Origin: Phytopseudomonas daroniae
GTDB lineage: Bacteria > Pseudomonadota > Gammaproteobacteria > Pseudomonadales > Pseudomonadaceae
Assembly: GCF_004327285.1 (NCBI RefSeq)
Contig: NZ_QJUI01000011.1
Coordinates: 158,842-222,841, forward strand
DNA: 64,000 nucleotides
Direction of reading: 5' to 3'
The stretch's first letter is position 1, and each line of letters starts with the position of its first letter. This document shows, piece after piece, positions 42,329 to 51,778 of this stretch. The notes beneath the pieces are model-generated. The model was not told the DNA's origin. It made no database searches and saw nothing but the letters and a program-made list of their open reading frames with translations. Made by a program: the position numbers and the translations under genes.

Positions 42329-44437
42329 CTAAAAACGGAACGCCACCCCTGTGGTAACGCCAAAGCCATCTCCCGGATAGAAGTTTGCCGAGTCATTGCC
42401 ATTGAGGTTGTAAGCCGTGTTTGTCGTTGTGGCGTACTTTTCGTCAGTCAAGTTGCGCGCATCGAGAAACACGCTCCACCGCTCACTGGGTGCTTCGTAG
42501 CCTACCTTCGCCCCCCATAAGGTGTAGGAAGGTGCTTTCAGGGTGTTCGCATAATCCACATAGTAATTGGAAGCCGAACGCACATTCAGCTGGGCGTAAA
42601 AGCCGCTGGTGTGTTGATACTGCAACTCGGCCTGGTAGACATGCATGGGTAAGCTCGGCAACTGGTTGTCGCCAAACACATCGTCGTCTTTGTAGAAGAA
42701 ATCATTGAAGGTATAAGCCTGACGCAAGCTGAGCGTATTGCCCGAACTGCCCTCCCAGAGCAAAGTGTTCAACCCGGCTTCGATACCCTGGTGAATGGTC
42801 TTGCTGGCGTTGGCGTTGGCAACGACCGCATCTGCGGTACTGGTGGCAGGTATGACGACCACCGACAACAGCTCCTTGTCGATCCAACTGCGATACAGCG
42901 TCAGGCTGCCATCGAAGATACCGGCGCTACCACGCACCCCGAGTTCGAGGGTGGTGCCTTCCTGGGGCTGTAGGGGTCGTACGTAGGCGTTACCGGTGCT
43001 GCCGTAGTACCAGGTTACGGGTGGGTCGATGGAGCGGCTGACGTTACCGAACAGCTGTACGTCGGGGTGCACCTGATAACGGAACCCGAGCCGTGGCGCT
43101 ACATCCCAGTCCTGATAGCTGACACTGCTTGGAAATTCGGTTGTGTTGGTCAGCGTGGTGTATTCGATGCTGACGTCACGGTCGATTTCGATGAAGGAAA
43201 TACCGCTCGACAACCAGAAGCGCTCATCGAGCTGCAGTTCGTTGCCGATGGCGAAAACGGTATCCCGCGAGCCGCTGTACTCGGTGTACTGACGCAACGA
43301 GCCATCGTTGCGATTGTAGGCTTTCACATCGCCATCGAGACGGGTATGGCTGAAGCTCAACGTGGTGTCACTCGGTTTGCCGAACAGCACATCACCCTGG
43401 CGTAGATAACGCAGGCTCACGCTGGTATCCGTGGAACGCCAGTCTTGCGGCGTGGCCGAATAGCGCCAGCCGTTATGCAGTGGATAGTCGTTGTATCCCA
43501 GCCCTACCTCGAGCACCGAATCATCATCGAAACGGTAGTTGGTCTTGCTGATCAACAGGGTCGTACCGTCTTTCTTGCGCCCGGCGGGCACAGTGTTCTG
43601 CTTGGGGTTGTCCAGCAATTGGGCTTTGGTCAATGTTCCGCCATTGATCAGGTCTTCTTCACGGTAGCGGGCGATCAACCGGGTATCGAGCTTGTCGTTG
43701 AATCGGTGGCCAAAGTTGCCGATGAAATCCTTGCCTTCATTGGGCGTATTGTCCTGGAAGCCGTCACGTTCGTTGTGCAGGATCGACACGTAGTAATCGC
43801 TGTCACCCACAACACCGCCAGTGCTCAACTGCTGCTTGCGGTAGCCGAAACTGCCCACCTCGAAACGCGCATAGTTACCCGGTGCGGAGTAACCGCTGTG
43901 AGTCACGAAATTGATCGCACCGCCCAAGGCCAGAGCCGTGTAGGAAAAGGCATTGGCGCCATACAGCACCTCGGTGTAATTCACCGCCGCCATGTTCAGC
44001 AGATCCTCCTGAGTACCACCGGGGCCGGTGATCGGCATGCCGTCATAGAGGTATTTGATGCCTAGGGAATAGCCCTGATAGAAGGTATTCAAGCCCGAAC
44101 CGCGGATGGAGATCTTGTTGGCGGAGGTGCCGCTGGTTGCCTGGGCGAATACCCCGGGCTGCAGTGCGAGTACATCCTCGGCATTGGAGGCACGGCCACG
44201 CTCGACCTGCTTGTTATCGATGACGGCAGCAGCACCTGCCACCTCCTCGACGCGATCCTGCGCTAGCTGCGCCTCGGTCTTTTTCTCACCACTGACGACC
44301 ACAGTACCGAGACGCTGATCAGTGGCGCCTGCCGTTGACTGGGCATGCGCCATGGATGTCGTCCCCAGACAGGCAACCAGCGCTCCTGCGCCAGCCACGC
44401 CCATCAGTGATATACGGTTCTCTCCCTTTGCCGGCAT
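42329..44437 (-). CDS. TonB-dependent outer-membrane receptor
   Basis: A 702-residue receptor and close paralogue of 39754-41904. The signal peptide ends near MAHA; TonB-box-like QRLGTVVVSGEKK, plug motifs VLALQPGVFAQATSG, NKISIRGSGLNTF, YGANAFSYTALALGGAINFVT, and a barrel ending VAFRF. ATG 44437 has GGGAG 9 bases upstream. It appears monocistronic: its own sigma-54 promoter upstream and a hairpin plus a new promoter downstream. The substrate is unknown; sulfur-source uptake is inferred from control and location. Confidence 0.87.
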   Translation of the reverse strand: MPAKGENRISLMGVAGAGALVACLGTTSMAHAQSTAGATDQRLGTVVVSGEKKTEAQLAQDRVEEVAGAAAVIDNKQVERGRASNAEDVLALQPGVFAQATSGTSANKISIRGSGLNTFYQGYSLGIKYLYDGMPITGPGGTQEDLLNMAAVNYTEVLYGANAFSYTALALGGAINFVTHSGYSAPGNYARFEVGSFGYRKQQLSTGGVVGDSDYYVSILHNERDGFQDNTPNEGKDFIGNFGHRFNDKLDTRLIARYREEDLINGGTLTKAQLLDNPKQNTVPAGRKKDGTTLLISKTNYRFDDDSVLEVGLGYNDYPLHNGWRYSATPQDWRSTDTSVSLRYLRQGDVLFGKPSDTTLSFSHTRLDGDVKAYNRNDGSLRQYTEYSGSRDTVFAIGNELQLDERFWLSSGISFIEIDRDVSIEYTTLTNTTEFPSSVSYQDWDVAPRLGFRYQVHPDVQLFGNVSRSIDPPVTWYYGSTGNAYVRPLQPQEGTTLELGVRGSAGIFDGSLTLYRSWIDKELLSVVVIPATSTADAVVANANASKTIHQGIEAGLNTLLWEGSSGNTLSLRQAYTFNDFFYKDDDVFGDNQLPSLPMHVYQAELQYQHTSGFYAQLNVRSASNYYVDYANTLKAPSYTLWGAKVGYEAPSERWSVFLDARNLTDEKYATTTNTAYNLNGNDSANFYPGDGFGVTTGVAFRF

Positions 44438-44464
44438 CTGCTTTCACTCCCGTCATGAACTTCG

Positions 44465-44484
44465 TGGTATCGATAGCGATACCA
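44465..44484 (-). other. Leader hairpin of the third receptor transcript
   Basis: Perfect inverted repeat TGGTATCG-ATAG-CGATACCA at the predicted transcription start of the sigma-54 promoter at 44493-44508, 28 bases before the start codon. It could be a 5' stabiliser or an operator. Confidence 0.5.
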
Positions 44485-44492
44485 ACGTCCAT

Positions 44493-44508
44493 AGCAGTGT
44501 CTGTGCCA
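44493..44508 (-). promoter_or_regulatory. Sigma-54 promoter of the third TonB receptor gene
   Basis: On the minus strand, TGGCACAGACACTGCT has a perfect -24 box and one mismatch in the -12 box (CTGCT for TTGCT), with GG-N10-GC spacing. The predicted start is near 44482. Confidence 0.75.
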
Positions 44509-44587
44509 GCTATTAATTCCTTTTAAAACAATCGATTACTTTAATTCGTCAACAGTCAGAAAAATACCGGGCGGCCACTTTGCTGAA

Positions 44588-44611
44588 ATGGTGTCCCGTC
44601 AACGACATCCC
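44588..44611. promoter_or_regulatory. Weak candidate activator site
   Basis: An imperfect inverted repeat GGTGTC-N8-GACATC is centred exactly where the 79-bp spacing rule of the other promoters predicts a site. It keeps the TGT/ACA core but little else. Listed for its position only. Confidence 0.25.
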
Positions 44612-44688
44612 AGCCCGATGGGCTGAGACGACGAAGCGCGACCTGGAGTGGTATTTCGGTACATGGTCGCTGTCCGGTACTTCGTTTA

Positions 44689-46311
44689 TCAAAATCCCAC
44701 CGCCTGCCCATCCCGGCGACTGTCGCTGGCTGCGACGTAGCCGTGATCCGGGTCATCCGACAGCCGCCAGATGAACTGCCCGGAGCCGAAATCCATATAA
44801 GGATCCTCCACGGACTTCAGGCGGTTGCCGAGGGCCTCGAGGCCGCTCACGGCGTCGGCGTTCATGCTGGCTTCCAGATCCACCGAGAAATCCCGGTTGA
44901 CCTTCCAGCGCGGCGCATCGCAGGCGGCCTGGGGTTGCTGGCCGTAATCGAGCATGCGCACCAGGGTCTGTACGTGACCCTGGGGTTGCATGTCGCCCCC
45001 CATCACGCCGAAGCTCATCTGCGCCATGCCGTCGCGGGTGAGGAACGCCGGGATGATGGTGTGGAACGGCCGCTTGCCGGGCGCCACCACGTTGGCCGAG
45101 GCCGGGTCGCTGGAAAAACCGGCGCCACGGTTCTGCAGGCTGACGCCGTAGCCCGGCACCACGACGCCCGAACCGAAGCCCATGTAGTTGGACTGGATGA
45201 AGGACACCATCATGCCGTTCTCGTCGGCGACGCTGAGGTAGACGGTACCGCCCGACTTGGGTAACCCGAAGCCGGGATGGCTCGCCTTGCGCGGGTCGAT
45301 GGCCTTGGCGCGCTGCGCGAGGTAGGTCGGGTCGAGCATCTGCTGCGGAGTGACCTCCATGCTGCGCGGGTCGGCAACGTAGCGGTAGACGTCGGCGAAG
45401 GCCAGCTTCATGGCTTCGATCTGCAGGTGCTGGGAGGCCGCCGAGTCGACCGGCAGGGATGCCAGGTCGAAGTGTTCGAGAATGCCCAGGGCGATCAGGG
45501 CCGCGATGCCCTGGCCGTTGGGTGGTATCTCATGCACATCGTGACCGCGGTAACGCTGGGAAATAGGCGTCACCCATTCCGGGCGGTAGTCGCGCAAGTC
45601 CGCCGCGCTCAGATTGCCACCGGTGGCGCGCGCATGGGCGATGATGGCCTCGCCGATCTCGCCCTCGTAGAACGCGCGCGCGCCCTGCTCGCCCAACAGG
45701 CGCAGGGTGCGCGCGGCATCGGCGAAGACGAACTTCTCCCCGGTCTGCGGCGCCCGGCCAGCGGGCATGAAGGCCTCGGCGAAGCCAGGCTGGTCATGCA
45801 GTTCCGGGACGGCCGCCGCCCATTTGTGGGCGACGATGGGGGCGATGGTGATACCCCGCTCGGCCACCTCGGCAGCCGGCGCCAGCACATCGGCGAACGG
45901 TCGCTTGCCGAAGCGCTCGTGCAGCGCCGCCCAGCCGGCCACTGCGCCCGGTATCGTTATCGAGTCCCAACCACGTACGGGACGCTTCGCGTGGCCCTTG
46001 CCATCCTCGCCATGGTGCTGGCGGAAATACTCCGGCGTCCAGGCCGCAGGCGCCGTGCCCGAGGCATTCAAGCCATGCAGCGACTGGCCGTCCCAGACCA
46101 TGGCGAAGGCGTCGCTGCCGAGGCCGCAGGATACCGGCTCGACCACGGTGAGCATCGCCGCCGCAGCGATTGCCGCATCCACCGCATTGCCGCCCGCCAG
46201 CAGCAGACGCAGACCCGCCTGGGCCGCGAGGGGGTGCGAGGTCGATACCACGTTGCGTGCGAACAGCGGAATGCGGATCGACGGATAAGGGTTGTGCCAG
46301 TCAAAGGACAT
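44689..46311 (-). CDS. Gamma-glutamyltransferase-family protein, cytoplasmic
   Basis: A 540-residue Ntn-hydrolase of the gamma-glutamyltranspeptidase family. The autoprocessing nucleophile is Thr about 356 in GGTVYLSVADENG; other marks are LLLAGGNAVDAAIAAAAML and the small-subunit GVMGGDMQPQGHVQ. Classical GGT is periplasmic, but no signal peptide is seen here, so it is probably cytoplasmic and cleaves an imported gamma-glutamyl- or cephalosporin-acylase-type amide. ATG 46311 has GGAG 6 bases upstream; ATG 46323 overlapping the permease stop is less likely. Last gene of the operon that starts at 57461. Confidence 0.87.
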   Translation of the reverse strand: MSFDWHNPYPSIRIPLFARNVVSTSHPLAAQAGLRLLLAGGNAVDAAIAAAAMLTVVEPVSCGLGSDAFAMVWDGQSLHGLNASGTAPAAWTPEYFRQHHGEDGKGHAKRPVRGWDSITIPGAVAGWAALHERFGKRPFADVLAPAAEVAERGITIAPIVAHKWAAAVPELHDQPGFAEAFMPAGRAPQTGEKFVFADAARTLRLLGEQGARAFYEGEIGEAIIAHARATGGNLSAADLRDYRPEWVTPISQRYRGHDVHEIPPNGQGIAALIALGILEHFDLASLPVDSAASQHLQIEAMKLAFADVYRYVADPRSMEVTPQQMLDPTYLAQRAKAIDPRKASHPGFGLPKSGGTVYLSVADENGMMVSFIQSNYMGFGSGVVVPGYGVSLQNRGAGFSSDPASANVVAPGKRPFHTIIPAFLTRDGMAQMSFGVMGGDMQPQGHVQTLVRMLDYGQQPQAACDAPRWKVNRDFSVDLEASMNADAVSGLEALGNRLKSVEDPYMDFGSGQFIWRLSDDPDHGYVAASDSRRDGQAVGF

Positions 46312-46322
46312 CGGGTTCTCCA

Positions 46323-47099
46323 TCAGTGTTTACGGGGTCGAACGGCGCCCGGTTCCCAGAAGATCACGCGGCGTTGCAGCCAGCGCACGGTCTGCGCACC
46401 GCACAGACCGATCAGCGCCAGCAGGATGACACCTGCGAACATGGTCGACAGACTCATGCTCACCGAACTGGACGCGATCAGATAACCAAGCCCACGCTGA
46501 GCGGAGAGGAACTCGCCGACCACCGCGCCGATCAGCGCCAGCGATACGCCGATCTGCAAGCCGGCGAACACCTCGCCCGCCGCTGCGGGAAACTTCACAT
46601 GGATCAACAGGTAGAGCCGCGATGCCGAAAACGAACGGCAGGCGTCGAGCAACTCGGGATCGGTACGCCGAATGCCGTTCACCGTATTGACGAACAGCGG
46701 GAAGAAGCAGACCAGCGCCACCAGCACGATCTTCGAGGCCATGCCGAAGCCGAACCAGACCAGAATGATCGGCCCCAGCGCGACCTTGGGCGTGGCCTGC
46801 AGGCCGATCAGCAAGGGATAGACGAAGCGCTCGAAGGTTTCCGACTCGGCCAGCAATGCACCCAGCACGATCGCCAGCAGGCAGCCGATGACGTACCCGC
46901 TCAGGGTTTCCCCCACCGTGACGGCGATATGCGGCCACAGGCTGCCATCGGCAAAACCGCCCGCCAGCGCCTGATAGACCGTCAGGGGAGCCGGCAGCAG
47001 ATAGTCGGGAATGCCGAGCAGGCGCACGGACAGATCCCAGATCAGGATCAGCACCGCCAGGCTGGTCAGCGGATAGAGCACGGGAAGCAATCTACGCAT
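46323..47099 (-). CDS. Taurine/sulfonate-type ABC permease
   Basis: A 258-residue permease of the TauC/SsuC/NrtB group with about six membrane segments and the coupling loop LLIHVKFPAAAGEVFAGLQIG. It overlaps the ATPase gene by 8 bases. Its partners are the ATPase at 47092 and the binding protein at 49151. The family transports taurine, sulfonates, nitrate, pyrimidine precursors and similar small ions, so the substrate is not fixed by sequence. Confidence 0.88.
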   Translation of the reverse strand: MRRLLPVLYPLTSLAVLILIWDLSVRLLGIPDYLLPAPLTVYQALAGGFADGSLWPHIAVTVGETLSGYVIGCLLAIVLGALLAESETFERFVYPLLIGLQATPKVALGPIILVWFGFGMASKIVLVALVCFFPLFVNTVNGIRRTDPELLDACRSFSASRLYLLIHVKFPAAAGEVFAGLQIGVSLALIGAVVGEFLSAQRGLGYLIASSSVSMSLSTMFAGVILLALIGLCGAQTVRWLQRRVIFWEPGAVRPRKH

Positions 47100-47850
47100 G
47101 GGTGAAGTGCCTTCGCAGGTGTTGGCAGAGCGCAGTGAATGCGGGGTCGACCAGGGTTTCCAGAGTGCGCGGACGCGGCAAGGTGACCGCCACCTCGTCG
47201 ATGATACGGCCGGGGCGCGGCGACATGACCAGCACCCGATCCGCCAGAAACACCGCTTCCTGAATGCTGTGAGTGATGAACAGCACCGATTTGCGCTGCT
47301 GGCTCCAGATGTGTTGCAGCTCCAGGGTCAGCGCCTCCCGTGACAGGGCATCGAGGGCGGCGAACGGCTCGTCCATCAGCAGCAGTTGCGGATCGTGCAA
47401 CAACATGCGGGCGATACCGACACGCTGCTGCATGCCGCCGGACAGTTCGAACGGGTAGTCGTTGGCGAACGGGCCGAGGCCCACCAGTTCGAGCAGTGCC
47501 ATTGCCCGCCGGCGGGCTTCGTCTATGGGCAGACCCAGGGTGCGTGCCGGCAGCAGCACGTTGTTCAACACGGTTTTCCAGGGCAGCAGATTGGGCTTCT
47601 GGAATACCACACCGGTATGTCGGCCTGGCCCGTCGATCATCCGCCCGGCGACCGCCACCCGCCCCGAGCTGGCGTCGAGCAGGCCTGCCGCCAGTTTGAG
47701 GATGGTGGATTTGCCACAGCCCGAGGGGCCGAGCACCGCGACGAACTCGCCATCGCCGATGCTCATGTCCACGTCGTCCAGAGCCTGGATCTCTCCGCGT
47801 CGGGTCTGATAGGTCAGCCCGACGCCCTGCAGGGTCAACGCCATACTCAT
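47092..47850 (-). CDS. Taurine/sulfonate-type ABC ATPase
   Basis: A 252-residue ATPase: Walker A LGPSGCGKST, VVFQKPNLLPWKTV, LSGGMQQRVGIAR, LLLMDEPFAALD and FITHSIQEAVFLADR. The FQxxxLLPW and MSPRPGRI elements are typical of the TauB/SsuB/NrtD group. It overlaps the hydrolase gene upstream by 4 bases (ATGA) and the permease gene downstream, so production is coupled. Confidence 0.9.
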   Translation of the reverse strand: MSMALTLQGVGLTYQTRRGEIQALDDVDMSIGDGEFVAVLGPSGCGKSTILKLAAGLLDASSGRVAVAGRMIDGPGRHTGVVFQKPNLLPWKTVLNNVLLPARTLGLPIDEARRRAMALLELVGLGPFANDYPFELSGGMQQRVGIARMLLHDPQLLLMDEPFAALDALSREALTLELQHIWSQQRKSVLFITHSIQEAVFLADRVLVMSPRPGRIIDEVAVTLPRPRTLETLVDPAFTALCQHLRRHFTHA

Positions 47851-49154
47851 GGCTGAGCCTCTCGTGCACTCAGCGCATCGGCCAGAAATTTCAGCACGGC
47901 CTGCCAGCTCTTGCGGTTGGCGCGGGCATTGGCGGCCGGCGTGCCACCGCCGCTGATCAGCACGCCGGCGACCGGGTGAATCCTGGCGATCTGCGTGGTG
48001 GGCACGAACGGAAAACCGATGGCGTGCCCCGCCCCTTCGTTGCGCGCATGGGTTACCGGCCAGGCATGCCCTGACGCCTGAAGTTCGCTCTGGATACGCT
48101 CGCTGTAGTCGCTGGACGGCCAGAAGCCATCGTCGGTTCCCGAGATGAGCAGAACGGGCCCCTGGATACGCTCCACCGGGATGCGTGCCGCCGCGACACT
48201 GGCCGCATGCGCTTCCACCGTCACGAAAGCGGCTGCCTGGCGAATCGCGGCACCGGGTTCAGGTGGCTGGTCGAAAGCACGCCAGTCGGCCGCGGGGTTG
48301 TCCCTCCAGACATTGCAAAGGGGCTGGCCACGCCATGTCCAGGCATCGGCATCGCGCGGCTGCTCGGGACGCCCCGCGCGCAAGGTACCGTGGATCACCG
48401 CGCTGGGTACGTAGCCGATCACCACGGACACCAACTCGGGAAAGGTCGCCCCCAGCAGCAACGCCAGCTCACCGCCGCGGGATAGCCCGGCGACGGCGAT
48501 GAAGCCATGTCGCGGTTGCACCTCGCGCTGCGCCCAGAGCAGGGCCTGCTCGAAGTACTCCAGCGGCGTGTCGGAAATATACTCGGGCCGCCCCTGCGCC
48601 TTGAAGAAGGCCAGTGCGAGTGCCGCATAACCATGGGCGGCATACAGTGCCGCGCGTTGCTCAGGGGTACCGCCACCCGAGCCGTTGAGCACGATCACCA
48701 ACGGATGGGGGCCGGCGCCAGCAGGACAGAACAAGGTCGCGGAGAGTCCCTGCTCACGGACTTCACGACGGGTCACTCCGGGGGCGAGAAAACGCTGGGT
48801 GAGTGTCGCCGAGGCGCTGCCACCCGCGGCATCCCGTACCTGCAACTGAATCGACAAGGGCTCCAGTCCCTCGCTGACTTGCGGCCTGTCTGGCGCCCTC
48901 GACTGGCGCAGCGCCCACACCGGCGCCAGCGCCTCCAGCTCGCTCCAGTCGCCGCTCAGCGGCACTTTTTCATCGACATCCAGCGCTCCCTCGGCAGCGA
49001 TTTCGAAGCTGGCCTCGCTCTGCCAAAGGCTGCCATCGGGGTGTTCCAGGGTTGCCGTCAGGCGCGTCACCCCCGGGCTCAGGCCAAGTACCTGGACTCG
49101 CCGGGGCTGGTCGATCAGCCCATCGACGATGTCGATTTCGAACACCGGGATCAT
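47847..49154 (-). CDS. BAAT-like acyl-CoA thioesterase/amino acid N-acyltransferase
   Basis: A 435-residue protein: an N-terminal beta-sandwich domain (about 1-130, as in acyl-CoA thioesterase/BAAT proteins) and an alpha/beta-hydrolase domain. The nucleophile is Ser in AGLSRGGELA, with Asp in ISGTDDGFWPSSD and His in NEGAGHAIGFP. In mammals Cys at the nucleophile favours amino-acid conjugation (BAAT) and Ser favours thioester hydrolysis; the Ser here points to hydrolysis. It overlaps genes at both ends and is embedded between importer subunit genes, so its substrate is probably derived from the imported compound. Confidence 0.82.
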   Translation of the reverse strand: MIPVFEIDIVDGLIDQPRRVQVLGLSPGVTRLTATLEHPDGSLWQSEASFEIAAEGALDVDEKVPLSGDWSELEALAPVWALRQSRAPDRPQVSEGLEPLSIQLQVRDAAGGSASATLTQRFLAPGVTRREVREQGLSATLFCPAGAGPHPLVIVLNGSGGGTPEQRAALYAAHGYAALALAFFKAQGRPEYISDTPLEYFEQALLWAQREVQPRHGFIAVAGLSRGGELALLLGATFPELVSVVIGYVPSAVIHGTLRAGRPEQPRDADAWTWRGQPLCNVWRDNPAADWRAFDQPPEPGAAIRQAAAFVTVEAHAASVAAARIPVERIQGPVLLISGTDDGFWPSSDYSERIQSELQASGHAWPVTHARNEGAGHAIGFPFVPTTQIARIHPVAGVLISGGGTPAANARANRKSWQAVLKFLADALSAREAQP

Positions 49155-50215
49155 TTCGCCGCCTCCGCCCGCTGGCGCAGCGCGTCGCGGTCGAAATCGT
49201 TGAATGCGGGCACGAACTCGTTGGAGAACACCTCCTCCACCGGCACTTCGGCGCTGGGGAACTCGCCAGCCTCGGCCATGGCCTTCACGGCGCCGCGAAT
49301 CGCATCCAGATCATACTGCCCCGGCACGCGCGGGCTGCCGTCCGGGAAATACAGGGTGCGCTGCAGGCGGCGGCTGAGCAGCGTCTTGGCGTCTTCGAGG
49401 CCCTTGCCCTGGGCATCGGCGGGTTTGCTTTCCGGATGCTGACGCCAGAAGGCCTGGACGCAGAACGCCGGGTTCACCTCGCAAACGAACTGTGCCTCGG
49501 TATAGGCGCGGCCGAAGCGGCGAATCAGATCCGGGTTGTCCTTGAAGGTGTCCTGGTGAGCGATGAAGCCGTTGCCTGGGTTTTCCTGAAACACCTCGGG
49601 GTACTGGATGCGCCGGGTCGACGTACCGGAAAGCTCCAGCATGTCGCCCCAGCTGTTGTTGAAGTTGAGCGCATCCACCTGGCCGCTGCGCAGCGCCTGA
49701 AAGCCCGCGCCGAGCGCACCGACGGCGACGAATTCGACGTTCTTGCCAGGCTCCAGCCCGGCAACGCGCAGTGCTGCGCGACTGTTGGGCAAGGTGCCCC
49801 AGGTCAAGGCGCCGACACCGATCTTCTTGCCCTTGAGATCGGCCAGGGTTTTGATCGGCGAATCGGCGAGCACCTGATATTCCAGGGTCTGGCTGGGAAC
49901 GCCGTTGTAGAAGTAGCGCAGCGGCAGCGGGTTCTTGTTGAAATGGCTGGAGAGCACCGGTTCGGCGACCGGGAAGCCAAAGGTCACCCGCTTGCTGGCG
50001 ACCTGCGGCAGCAAGGCGCCTGCCCCCTGGAAGACCACGGTGTCGACGCTCAGCCCCTGTTCCTTGAACAGGCCCAGTTCCTGGGCGGCAGCGTAAGGCG
50101 CGCCGTCGTGGACGGCCGCTGGAATGGCGAGCGCGACGGTGACCTCGTCGAGGGCATGGGCATGGCTGGCGCAGACCAGCGTCAGAGGCAGCAATGAGCG
50201 AATAGCGAAGCGCAT
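49151..50215 (-). CDS. ABC substrate-binding protein, sulfonate/nitrate/taurine type
   Basis: A 354-residue periplasmic binding protein of the SsuA/TauA/NMT1 class with signal peptide MRFAIRSLLPLTLVCASHAHA. Core motifs: AAQELGLFKEQGLSVDTVVF, ADSPIKTLADLKGKKIGVGA and SGQVDALNFNNSWGDMLE. It lacks recognisable ligand-specific residues. It begins 27 bp after the acyl ligase gene and overlaps the BAAT-like gene. Second binding protein of this operon; the first is at 54199. Confidence 0.87.
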   Translation of the reverse strand: MRFAIRSLLPLTLVCASHAHALDEVTVALAIPAAVHDGAPYAAAQELGLFKEQGLSVDTVVFQGAGALLPQVASKRVTFGFPVAEPVLSSHFNKNPLPLRYFYNGVPSQTLEYQVLADSPIKTLADLKGKKIGVGALTWGTLPNSRAALRVAGLEPGKNVEFVAVGALGAGFQALRSGQVDALNFNNSWGDMLELSGTSTRRIQYPEVFQENPGNGFIAHQDTFKDNPDLIRRFGRAYTEAQFVCEVNPAFCVQAFWRQHPESKPADAQGKGLEDAKTLLSRRLQRTLYFPDGSPRVPGQYDLDAIRGAVKAMAEAGEFPSAEVPVEEVFSNEFVPAFNDFDRDALRQRAEAAK

Positions 50216-50242
50216 GGAAACAGATCCTAGGTAGGTTGAAAG

Positions 50243-51778
50243 TCAGACGGTTCGGTGCTCCGGCGCTCCGGTGATCCGGCCACTGTCCTGGAGGTTTCGC
50301 CGGGCCTCGTCGAGCAAGGCCTTGCGGTCGATCTTGTGGGTGGAGGCAAGCGGCAAGGTGTCGACGAACCACACCCGTCGCGGATGCTGATAAGCCGGCG
50401 CATGCTCCAGGGCGAAGGCCTTGATCTCGGCCTCGCTCACCCGGCTTCCTGCGCGGCGCACGACGAAGGCCATGGGTTTGAACCCTTTGATCTCGTCTTC
50501 GACCGGCACCACGCAGGCCTGCTGCACCGCGGGGTGACACTCGAGGAGCTTTTCCACTTCGCCGGGATAGATGTTCTCGCCGCCACTGACGAACATGTCG
50601 TCGCGGCGGCCAACGAAGGTATGGAAACCCTCGGCATCGCGACGAAACACGTCCCCCGTCACGTAGAAACCGTCCGCCGTGAACGGCGCGGCCAGATCAG
50701 GGCGGTTGTGGTAACCGGACATCAGCCCGGGGCTTTTCAGCTCGAGCACACCCTCATCCGCCAGCTCCCCCGCTTCATCGCGCAAACGCAGCCTGACATC
50801 GGGGTGGGCATGGCCAACCGACAACGCCGGGCTGGGCAGCCCCTGCGGATGAGGGCCGAACACCACCGGGCCGCCTTCGGTGGTGCCGTAGGCATTGATG
50901 ATCCGCGCATTCGGCAACAGCCGGTGGATCTGCTCGAGCAGGCTCGCACTCACCGGTGCCGAGCCCATGCGCACCACCCGCACGGAAGACAGATCGGCTC
51001 GCTCCAGCAAGGCCTGCTCGCGCAGCATCATAGCGATCATCGGCGGCACGGCGGTCAGCCAGGTGCAGCGGTAGCGCTGTATCGCCTCGATATAGGCGCT
51101 GGCACTGAACTGCGGCAGCAGCACCGCGGTGGCACCGCTGGCCAGGGATAGCAGCGCCAGGGCCAGGGCATTCATGTGGTACAGCGGCGCCGCGATCAAC
51201 GCACGCTCATCGGCCAGCGGGGTGGCCTGCAGACGGGTGCGCACGATCCACAGATGGGCACGGTGGCTGAGCACCACGCCCTTGGGCCTGCCGGTGGAGC
51301 CCGAGGTGTAGAGCATCATCGCCGGCTCGTCGGCCAGTGGCTGGAAGGCTTCGAAAGCTCCTCGCTCGGCGAAAGCATTCAGGTCATCGGGCTCCAGTGA
51401 CACGCGAGGCATGTCCGGTGCCGCCTCTCGATGGGCCGCATCGCAGAACAGCAGGCGCGCGCCACTGTCGGCGATCACGTAGTCGATCAGCGCCTTCGGG
51501 AATCGGTGATTGACCGGCACCGCCACCAGCCCGGCGCGCATGATGCCAAGCACGGCAGCGATGGACGCCACCGAGTTGAAGGCCAGCAGCGCAATGCGCG
51601 CTCCCTGAGCGAAGCCCTGGATCAGCAGCGCACGGGCAATGCCATTGGCCAGCTCGTCCAGCTCGCCGTAAGTGCAGCGCGACTCGTTCAACTGGCTGTC
51701 GAGGCCGATGAACGCCAGCCGCTCGCGAGGGCTGTCGGGGCCGATCACACTGCCGAGATTGGCGATCTGCGCATTCAT
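50243..51778 (-). CDS. AMP-forming acyl-CoA ligase
   Basis: A 511-residue ANL-superfamily ligase. The ATP loop is MLYTSGSTGRPKGVVLSH, then INAYGTTEGGPVVFG (A5), YVTGDVFRRDAEGFHTFVGRRDD (A7-A8) and the catalytic-lysine region ASTHKIDRKALL. It would activate a carboxylic acid to an acyl-CoA; chain or ring specificity is unclear. ATG 51778 overlaps the VOC gene stop (ATGA). Together with two thioesterase-like genes it suggests CoA-bound intermediates in this pathway. Confidence 0.88.
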   Translation of the reverse strand: MNAQIANLGSVIGPDSPRERLAFIGLDSQLNESRCTYGELDELANGIARALLIQGFAQGARIALLAFNSVASIAAVLGIMRAGLVAVPVNHRFPKALIDYVIADSGARLLFCDAAHREAAPDMPRVSLEPDDLNAFAERGAFEAFQPLADEPAMMLYTSGSTGRPKGVVLSHRAHLWIVRTRLQATPLADERALIAAPLYHMNALALALLSLASGATAVLLPQFSASAYIEAIQRYRCTWLTAVPPMIAMMLREQALLERADLSSVRVVRMGSAPVSASLLEQIHRLLPNARIINAYGTTEGGPVVFGPHPQGLPSPALSVGHAHPDVRLRLRDEAGELADEGVLELKSPGLMSGYHNRPDLAAPFTADGFYVTGDVFRRDAEGFHTFVGRRDDMFVSGGENIYPGEVEKLLECHPAVQQACVVPVEDEIKGFKPMAFVVRRAGSRVSEAEIKAFALEHAPAYQHPRRVWFVDTLPLASTHKIDRKALLDEARRNLQDSGRITGAPEHRTV

